In this document: positions 58,411 through 64,000 of the stretch, one piece after another
Layout of the letters: each line of letters starts with the position of its first letter
Numbering within the stretch: position 1 is the stretch's first letter
Source: Methylobacterium radiotolerans JCM 2831
Lineage (GTDB): Bacteria; Pseudomonadota; Alphaproteobacteria; Rhizobiales; Beijerinckiaceae
Reading direction: 5' to 3'
Assembly: GCF_000019725.1 (NCBI RefSeq)
Contig: NC_010505.1
Span: 2,220,001 to 2,284,000, forward strand
DNA length: 64,000 bases
Notes under the pieces: model-generated
Told to the model about the DNA's origin: nothing
Seen by the model: the letters and a program-made list of their open reading frames with translations, nothing else
Databases searched by the model: none
Made by a program: the position numbers and the translations under genes

Positions 58411-59538
58411 CTAGGGCGGCGCGGTGCTGGCGGCCGGCGTGAGCGGCCTCAGCCGGGCGATCGCCCCGGCCACGAGGTCCGGGCCGGCCCGCAGCGTGCC
58501 GAGTTCCACCGCCGACATCGCCAGCATCACGGGCGCCAAGTTGGCGCGCGGCGCGCCGTCCGGCCCGAACAGGTCGAGGTCGTCGCCGGGCTTCAGGCCG
58601 ACGCTGGCGCTGATCCGGTTGGCGTAGGCCTGGATCCGGACCTCGTCGCCGGTGCAGAGCGGGGCCGGCAGGCGCAGGTCGAGCACCGGCAGGCCGGCCG
58701 CGATCGCGGGCAGAAGCGCGGATTCGGCCACCATCCGCTCGGCGCTCGGGACGCGGCCCGGCTTCCGGTCGAGGAGTGCGGACGGGTCGGCGACGCTCCC
58801 GGCCGGGCGGCCGCTGGAGGCGGAGATCCCGGCGGCGATGTCGGGAACCGGCTGCAGCATCGCCACCCGCGGTATGGCGGCCGGGCGCCTGCTCGGGCGG
58901 CCGGCCATCCGGGCGAGCGGCGACCAGGGCTGCACCCGCAGGGCTGCCCGGCCGCGCGGCGCGCCGCCGGGGCGGTGCGCGGCGAGGTAGCGGGCGCGCA
59001 GGGTCCGCCCGAGCCCCCGGGGCGCGAGGGCCGCCGAGACGGCGGGCGTCGCCACCGCCCGGCCCGGCCGCGCGGGCGCGGCGCCGACGCGGCACTCGGC
59101 CGGCGCCCAGCGGCGCACGATGGCCAGCGCCGTGCGGCGGCCGTAATCCCGGTAGTAGCGCCGCAGCAGGCTCGCGGCGGCGTCGGCGCCGTCGTCGAGG
59201 GTGGCGAAGGCGGTGTGGCCCTCCCCGTCGGCGCCGATCTCACCGGGCCAGCGGGCGGACTTGATGCACCAGCCGTTGTTGAGCCGCACGCAGCGGGCGA
59301 CGTAGGGCGGGTCGTCGGCCAGCGAGGCCGTGACCGCCAGCGCCCGCGGCGTCAGCTGCGCGCCGGTCTGGGCGTGCCAGTTGGACACGGAGCGGGTCGC
59401 GGGATCGAAGCGCGGGGGCCGTCCGTCCGCCGGGGCGGTGGCCGCCGCCGGAAGCGGCAGGGCGCGCGCGAGGGCGTCCGCGCCGGCCTCGGCGTGCGGC
59501 ACCAGGGCCGTGACCAGGATCAGCGCGTTCAGCAGCAC
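58411..59538 (-). CDS. Exported protein of unknown function with a lysozyme-like/tail-protein motif
   Basis: GTG 59538 opens a 375-aa precursor with a short signal sequence (LLNALILVTALVPHAEA). Residues about 85-150 (LNNGWCIKSARWPGEIGADGEGHTAFATLDDGADAAA in part, then LLRRYYRDYGRRTALAIVRRWAPAEC) resemble a domain found in phage structural and peptidoglycan-related proteins, where a glycine-linked stretch precedes YYxxYGxxTxxxIxxRWAP. The rest is Ala/Arg/Pro-rich. The C-terminal third has RIQAYANRISASVGLKPGDDLDLFG. Function is not known; binding or cleaving cell wall is a guess. GAAGG lies 10 nt before the start. Confidence 0.7.
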   Translation of the reverse strand: MLLNALILVTALVPHAEAGADALARALPLPAAATAPADGRPPRFDPATRSVSNWHAQTGAQLTPRALAVTASLADDPPYVARCVRLNNGWCIKSARWPGEIGADGEGHTAFATLDDGADAAASLLRRYYRDYGRRTALAIVRRWAPAECRVGAAPARPGRAVATPAVSAALAPRGLGRTLRARYLAAHRPGGAPRGRAALRVQPWSPLARMAGRPSRRPAAIPRVAMLQPVPDIAAGISASSGRPAGSVADPSALLDRKPGRVPSAERMVAESALLPAIAAGLPVLDLRLPAPLCTGDEVRIQAYANRISASVGLKPGDDLDLFGPDGAPRANLAPVMLAMSAVELGTLRAGPDLVAGAIARLRPLTPAASTAPP

Positions 59539-59581
59539 GCGGACGAACCTTCGCGGCGGACGGACTGGAGACGGCCGCGCG

Positions 59582-60370
59582 TCACGGGTTCAGAACCTTG
59601 AGCGCGGCCTCGTGCAGCCGCGGGTCGCCGGCCGCGATCACGCGGCCGCCGCCGGCGGCGGAGCCGCCGTCCCAGGCCGTGACCCGTCCCCCGGCCCCCT
59701 CGACGATCGGGATCAGCGCGACGATGTCGTAGGGCTTCAGACCGGCCTCGACCACGAGGTCGATCTGGCCGGCCGCCAGCATGCAGTAGGCGTAGCAATC
59801 GGCGCCGTAGCGGGACATCCGCACCTGGCCTTCCAGTGCCCGGAAGCGCTCGGCCTCGTCTCCGGCCGCGAACAGGCGGGGATCCGTCGTGGCCAGGATG
59901 GCCTGGGCGAGGTCTCCGCAGCGGCGGGTGCGCAGGGTCCGCTCGCCCGCCGGCGCGCGGAGCTTGGCGCTGCGCCCGTCCCCGGTGAACCGCTCCGCGA
60001 GGTAGGGCTGGTGCATCATCCCCCGCACCGGCACGCCGTTGCGGGTCAGCCCGATCAGGGTGCCCCAGGTCGGCAGGCCGCCGATGAAGGCGCGGGTGCC
60101 GTCGATCGGGTCGAGGACCCAGACGCACTCGGCGTCGGTGCGCTCCGCGCCGAACTCCTCGCCGAGGATGCCGTGGCCCGGGAAGGTCTGGCCGATCATC
60201 GCCCGGAGGACGACCTCGGCGGCCCGGTCGGCCTCGGTGACCGGATCGAACGGCGCCCCGCCGCGGGCCTTGTCGTCCAGGCCGAACTGGGCGCGGAAGA
60301 ACGGCAGGATCGCCTTCCCGGACGCGTCCGCGAGGTCGTCCATGAACCGGCCGAGTTCGACGACGCTCAT
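59582..60370 (-). CDS. hisN: Histidinol-phosphatase, inositol monophosphatase family
   Basis: This is a 262-aa Mg-dependent phosphatase. Metal motifs are PVTEADRAAE, GILGEEFG (Glu), WVLDPIDGTRAFIGGLPTWGTLIGL and LKPYDIVALIPIVEGAGG. The GTRAFIGGLPTWGTLI block with the aromatic pair is typical of the HisN branch that completes histidine synthesis in many Alphaproteobacteria and Actinobacteria, in preference to inositol or 3'-phosphoadenosine enzymes. ATG 60370 is used. It lies 43 bp upstream of the exported-protein gene on the same strand. No other his genes are in view. Confidence 0.9.
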   Translation of the reverse strand: MSVVELGRFMDDLADASGKAILPFFRAQFGLDDKARGGAPFDPVTEADRAAEVVLRAMIGQTFPGHGILGEEFGAERTDAECVWVLDPIDGTRAFIGGLPTWGTLIGLTRNGVPVRGMMHQPYLAERFTGDGRSAKLRAPAGERTLRTRRCGDLAQAILATTDPRLFAAGDEAERFRALEGQVRMSRYGADCYAYCMLAAGQIDLVVEAGLKPYDIVALIPIVEGAGGRVTAWDGGSAAGGGRVIAAGDPRLHEAALKVLNP

Positions 60371-60478
60371 CCGTTCCGTCCCCTGTTCCGCCCGAAGGCC
60401 GCGCGGCCAACCGGCCCGTTCCGACGAAACCGGCGCGCGCCCCTGCCCGTCAAGCCCTCGCCCCCGCGCATCCTCGGC

Positions 60479-62581
60479 TCACGCTCTGGCCGGCGCGGGC
60501 AGCCCCGCCGTTTCGCCGCAGGCGTCCGGGGCGCTCTCCGCGGCGCCGTCCGACCCGCCCTCCGGCGCGTCAGCCGCCGCCGCGTCCTCCTGCGCGGCCG
60601 CCAGGATAGCCTCGACCGCCTCGCGCAGCGATCCCACCTGCGCGTCGGCCTCGGCGGCGCCCCCCGGCCCGCCGGCGAGGCGGTTCGCCCCACCGTCCTG
60701 GGCGAGCCACAGGCCGAGCAGGACCGGCACGCCGGGGACCCGGCCCCTCAGCCGGCGGATCAGGCGGCGCAGGTGGGTCGGCTCGCCGTCGAGCGCCAGG
60801 GAGACCACGCAGGCGATGCGCGCCGGCCCGGCCTCGAACCGGCCGATCCGCACGGAGGCCGTCTCGGCGAAGGGGACCGTGCGGACGCCGAGGCCGCGCT
60901 TCTCCAGGATCTGCGCGAGGATCGCGGCCGCGGCCTCGTCCAGGAAGCCGCGCCCGGCCACGCACAGCACCGCGCCCTCGCGCGTCCAGGCGGCGGGCAG
61001 CGCCTCCGGGGCGGGTCCCATCGGGAGCGGGCTGCAAGCGCTCTCCTCGCCCTCGCCCGTCGCCCCCGTGACGGCGTCGCTCCGGTCGGAGAGGTCGGCG
61101 ACCAGCTCGGTGAGCGCGGCCCGCATCGCGCCCTTCTGCTGCGCCGTCAGCACCCCGCGGGCCGCGTCGCGGGCGGCGAGTTCCAGCGCCTTGAGCACGA
61201 CCTCGTCGTAGTAGGAGGAGAGCGAGCACTGCTGCAGGATCAACTCGGCATGGCCCAGCACCTCCTCGGAATCGCCCGCCAGGATGCGCTGGTAGAAGTT
61301 CTGGACGGGCGTCAGCGCCGGCCGGTCGCCGAACAGCACGTCCAGGAACTCCAGGTGCTCGACGTAGCGGCCGAGCACCACGAGGCAGACGGTCAGCGGC
61401 GTCGAGAGCAGCAGCCCGACCGGCCCCCAGAGCCACGTCCAGAACAGGGCCGAGACCAGGACCGCGAAGGGCGAGAGGCCGGTGGACTGCCCGTAGAAGA
61501 TCGGCTCGAACACCTGGCCGGTCAGCGGCTCCAGGACGATGAACAGGATCGCCACCGCGATCATCATGTTCCAGCCGGGATCGACCGCGGCGGCGAGCGC
61601 CATCGGCAGGATCGCCGACAGGACCGCCCCGAGATACGGCACGAAGCGCATCAGGGCCGCGAAGATCGCCCAGAGCACCGGATTCGGCACGCCGATGATG
61701 TAGAGGCCGATGCCGATGACCACGCCGAAGGCGGCGTTGAGGGCCAGCTGCACCACGAAGTAGCGGCTCAGGCGCTTGGCCGCGTCGTCGATGGCCACGG
61801 TGGTCCGGTGCAGGTCGCTCGATCCGGCCAGCCGGATCATGCGGTCGCGCAGGTCCTCGCGCTGCATCAGCACGAACAGCAGCACCACGAAGACGATGCC
61901 GACCGTGGCCAGGGGATGCATCACCGGCGTGAGCACGGTCGAGAGCATCTCCAGGGAGCCCGGCGGGGTCGTGGCGACCTCGACGAGGACGGGCTTCGGC
62001 GCGGCCTGGGTCGGCTCGGGGCCCGGTGACGGTGTCGAGGGCGGTGTCGAGGGCGGTGTCGAGGGCGGTGTGGCGGATTGCTGGGCGGCCGACTGCGTCT
62101 CCGGGCTGCCGGCTTCCTTCGCGCCGTGGAGCGCCCGCCCGATATTGGCGACGTACTGCGTGACGTGGCCGACGGGGGAGTTCCGCAGCCCGTCGATCTT
62201 GCGCTCGATGGTGTCGCGGTAGCGGGGGACGTCGCCCGCGAGGTCGGCGGCCTGGATGCCGATCAGGGTGGCCAGGGCGGCCACGATGCCGACGGTCAGG
62301 AGCACGCTGACGCCCACCGCCGCCAGCCGCGGCAGCCGCAGCCGCCGCAGGCGGTTCACCAGCGGCGTCAGCACGAACGACAGCAGCAGCGCGATCGCGA
62401 TCGGGATGAAGATCTCGCGGCCGAAATACAGGGCGGCGATGATGGTGGCGCCGACCACGACCGGCGACGCCATGGCGGCCCGCGGCGTCTCGGCGGCGGC
62501 CACGCGGGTCGGCCGCGGCGGGATCAGGGAAGTTCCGGGCCGCGCTGCCGGTTCGACCCCGACCGGGGTTCTCGTGCCCAT
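60479..62581 (-). CDS. AI-2E/PerM-family permease with long C-terminal extension
   Basis: This is a 700-aa protein. The N-terminal 450 residues form the 8-helix AI-2E/PerM/YdiK fold, with start ASPVVVGATIIAALYFGREIFIPIAIALLLSF, FEPIFYGQSTGLSPFAVLVSALFWTWLWGPVGLLLSTPLT and ILPMALAAAVDP. A Pro/Thr/Ser loop with a TPPS repeat (12-bp tandem DNA) lies in the periplasmic loop between helices 3 and 4. The C-terminal 250 residues are unusual: a helical part, then a flavodoxin-like segment (GAVLCVAGRGFLDEAAAAILAQILEKRGL) resembling B12-binding folds but without DxHxxG. Transport substrate is not known; family names alone do not prove AI-2 export. ATG 62581 is chosen over GTG 62593. Confidence 0.85.
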   Translation of the reverse strand: MGTRTPVGVEPAARPGTSLIPPRPTRVAAAETPRAAMASPVVVGATIIAALYFGREIFIPIAIALLLSFVLTPLVNRLRRLRLPRLAAVGVSVLLTVGIVAALATLIGIQAADLAGDVPRYRDTIERKIDGLRNSPVGHVTQYVANIGRALHGAKEAGSPETQSAAQQSATPPSTPPSTPPSTPSPGPEPTQAAPKPVLVEVATTPPGSLEMLSTVLTPVMHPLATVGIVFVVLLFVLMQREDLRDRMIRLAGSSDLHRTTVAIDDAAKRLSRYFVVQLALNAAFGVVIGIGLYIIGVPNPVLWAIFAALMRFVPYLGAVLSAILPMALAAAVDPGWNMMIAVAILFIVLEPLTGQVFEPIFYGQSTGLSPFAVLVSALFWTWLWGPVGLLLSTPLTVCLVVLGRYVEHLEFLDVLFGDRPALTPVQNFYQRILAGDSEEVLGHAELILQQCSLSSYYDEVVLKALELAARDAARGVLTAQQKGAMRAALTELVADLSDRSDAVTGATGEGEESACSPLPMGPAPEALPAAWTREGAVLCVAGRGFLDEAAAAILAQILEKRGLGVRTVPFAETASVRIGRFEAGPARIACVVSLALDGEPTHLRRLIRRLRGRVPGVPVLLGLWLAQDGGANRLAGGPGGAAEADAQVGSLREAVEAILAAAQEDAAAADAPEGGSDGAAESAPDACGETAGLPAPARA
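62031..62066 (-). repeat. 12-bp tandem repeat coding TPPS
   Basis: GGTGTCGAGGGC repeats three times on the plus strand, with a partial fourth, giving (TPPS)n in the periplasmic loop of the AI-2E-family permease. The unit count probably varies. Confidence 0.9.
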
Positions 62582-62695
62582 ACCGTGATCCACGTCCCGA
62601 ACGCCACGCGCGGGCGGCCGCCGGGAGCGGCGGAGGCCTCGCGGACGGGGAACGGCACAGGACGCGAAAACGATCCCGCGGGCTTCGCGCGCAGG

Positions 62696-64000
62696 TTAGG
62701 TCCCCGCGACGCCGGCCCGCGCCACGTCGCCCGCATCCTTCAGGTCGGGCAGCGACCAGCACAGCTGCATCACCTTCCGGGCCTGCGCGTCCGGCAGGAT
62801 CCCGGCGGCGAGGTCGGTGAACTTCGCCTCCAGCTGCGCGTCCGACATCGGCTTCTCGACGCTGCCGATGGCGTGCTCGATATGCCGGTGGAACGTCCGC
62901 CCGTCGGTCAGCGTCACGGTCATGTCCACCTGCGCGGGGTCGACGCCGGGGGTGATCACCGGGACCACCTTCTGGCGCAGGGCCACCACCCGCGGATCGT
63001 TCACGGCCCGGTCGCTGAACTGCTTCTCGCCGCCCGCGCCCTCCACGAAGGCCACCGCGGCCGCGTGGTAGATGCTGAACTTGCCCTCCAGGCCGGTCTT
63101 CGGCGCGGTCTTGCCGGTCAGCTCCAGGACCAGCGGGTGGACCTTCAGGTCGACGCGCTGGACGTCCTCCGGCCTGACGTGGTCCGCGTCGCGGATCTGG
63201 ATCGCGGCGTCGATCGTCGGGTGCATGACGATCCCGCAGGCGAAGGGCTTGTAGGTGTTGAGCTGGGCCTCGTAGCGCGTGCCGAGGCCGTCGGTGATCT
63301 CGGACCAGTCCTGCTTGGTGGAGATCGTGTTGGCCCAGCCGCGCTTGGCCTCGATCATCCCGTCCGACGAGGTGAAGCCCTTCGCCGCCAGGATCGCGGC
63401 GAACAGGCCGTTGGACGCGGCCCGGCCCGGGTTGAAGCTCTTGTTCATCGAGCCGAACGACTCGCGCAGGCCCACCGGCTGCGAGGCGGCGAGCCCCAGG
63501 GCGTAGACCATCTGCTGCTCGGTGAGCCCCATCAGCTTGCCGGCCGCCGCGGCGGCGCCGAAGGGTCCGCAGGTGCCGGTGATGTGCCAGCCGGCGTCGT
63601 AGTGGTTCGGGTAGACCGCGTTGCCGATCCGGCACTCGGCCTCGATCCCGACCACCAGCGCGTCGAGGAAATCCTTGCCGGAGACCGGCTTCATCGCCGC
63701 GTAGGCCAGGATCGCCGAGGCGACCGGGCCGGCCGGGTGGATGATCGTCTTCAGGTGGGTGTCGTCGAAGTCGAAGATGTGGCTAGACACGCCGTTGAGG
63801 AAGGCGGCGTTCATGATGTCGAACCGCTCGGTCCGGCCGAACAGCCCGGCCTGCGGCGGCCCCGAGAAGGGCTGCAGCGCCGAGACCGCCACGTCCACGG
63901 TCTCGTGGTGCGAGCCGCCGATCGCCACCCCCACCCAGTTGAGGAAGCTGCGCACGCCCTCGCGGCGGACGGGCTCCGGCAGGGTGTCGTAGGTGGATCC
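62696..64000 (-). CDS. MmgE/PrpD-family protein (partial, 5' end outside window)
   Basis: The frame is open to the window edge (STYDTLPEPVRREGVRSFLNW), so the true start lies outside. The 434 residues seen are nearly the full family length. Conserved elements are GVAIGGS, NAAFLNGVSSHIFDFDDTH, HPAGPVASAILAYA, VGIEAECRIGNAVYP and GWHITGTCGPFGAAAAAGKLMGL. Family members include 2-methylcitrate dehydratase, cis-aconitate decarboxylase and isomerases, and substrate cannot be chosen. The catalytic histidine region DDTH and the KPFACGIVMHPTIDAA block are intact. No propionate genes are adjacent, which weakens a methylcitrate-cycle role. Confidence 0.9.
   Translation of the reverse strand, partial: GSTYDTLPEPVRREGVRSFLNWVGVAIGGSHHETVDVAVSALQPFSGPPQAGLFGRTERFDIMNAAFLNGVSSHIFDFDDTHLKTIIHPAGPVASAILAYAAMKPVSGKDFLDALVVGIEAECRIGNAVYPNHYDAGWHITGTCGPFGAAAAAGKLMGLTEQQMVYALGLAASQPVGLRESFGSMNKSFNPGRAASNGLFAAILAAKGFTSSDGMIEAKRGWANTISTKQDWSEITDGLGTRYEAQLNTYKPFACGIVMHPTIDAAIQIRDADHVRPEDVQRVDLKVHPLVLELTGKTAPKTGLEGKFSIYHAAAVAFVEGAGGEKQFSDRAVNDPRVVALRQKVVPVITPGVDPAQVDMTVTLTDGRTFHRHIEHAIGSVEKPMSDAQLEAKFTDLAAGILPDAQARKVMQLCWSLPDLKDAGDVARAGVAGT

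Noticed and set aside
56416..59601. 1061-codon open frame on the plus strand
   Set aside because: It runs antisense across the YcjF, YcjX and exported-protein genes and is a composition artefact with no recognisable domain.

Overview
The window is about 72% GC with strongly GC-rich third codon positions, densely packed genes, many GTG/TTG starts and ATGA or TGATG stop/start overlaps. Gene content (HWE-type kinase, DAHL/VirA-like kinase, ArsR-methyltransferase/metF/metH run, YcjX/YcjF pair, ECF41 sigma factor, a CtrA-like box) points to an alphaproteobacterium of the Hyphomicrobiales. The palindromic intergenic repeats around metH resemble ones I remember from Methylobacterium; that genus call is an inference. 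Both window edges cut genes: a response regulator at the left and an MmgE/PrpD protein at the right. I see no insertion sequence, prophage block, CRISPR array or rRNA. One tRNA-Gln lies at 30.7 kb.

Layout. 0-8 kb: HWE kinase plus single-domain receiver, FkbM methyltransferase, a peptide deformylase-like protein that has lost its metal-site residues, an ECF41 sigma factor coupled to an NAD(P)-binding oxidoreductase, an ABC-F ATPase, and a membrane adenylate/guanylate cyclase coupled to a small exported protein. 8.2-15.4 kb: an accessory block on the minus strand with two GT1 glycosyltransferases, a cytochrome P450, an alpha/beta hydrolase, a drug-type MFS exporter and small proteins of unknown function. 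It looks like tailoring and export of a small hydrophobic metabolite, with no scaffold synthase in view. 15.7-23.4 kb: a signalling block in which an OmpR-type regulator, a di-haem peroxidase and a DAHL-domain kinase form one operon, followed by a second hybrid kinase. 23.5-30.5 kb: SDR and AraC regulator, DUF1624 membrane acyltransferase-like protein, YbaL-type antiporter, an HD-domain protein and small proteins.

30.9-40.1 kb is a divergent sugar-acid catabolic cluster: 2,5-dioxovalerate-type aldehyde dehydrogenase and a ThDP-dependent enzyme on one side, and an RraA-type aldolase, ACS-family transporter, IlvD/EDD dehydratase and exported SMP-30 lactonase on the other, with a GntR/FadR regulator between them. 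Both divergent transcription units carry the same 11-bp operator at the same position just after a recognisable -10 box. This is the clearest regulatory circuit in the window and the enzyme set does not match a textbook pathway. 40.2-46.4 kb is the methionine module metH-metF-ArsR/methyltransferase, headed by a 22-bp palindrome that covers the regulator's start codon, with dispersed palindromic repeats flanking metH.

46.4-64 kb is mostly housekeeping or conserved accessory genes: histidine phosphatase, bestrophin-like protein, ROK kinase and dctA, a CYTH-like protein, msrB, a YihY/BrkB membrane protein, UV endonuclease, RBBP9-like hydrolase, YcjF and YcjX, a secreted protein of unknown function, hisN, an AI-2E-family permease with a C-terminal extension, and MmgE/PrpD. 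Gene ends throughout are marked by GC-rich perfect hairpins that lack a T-tract.
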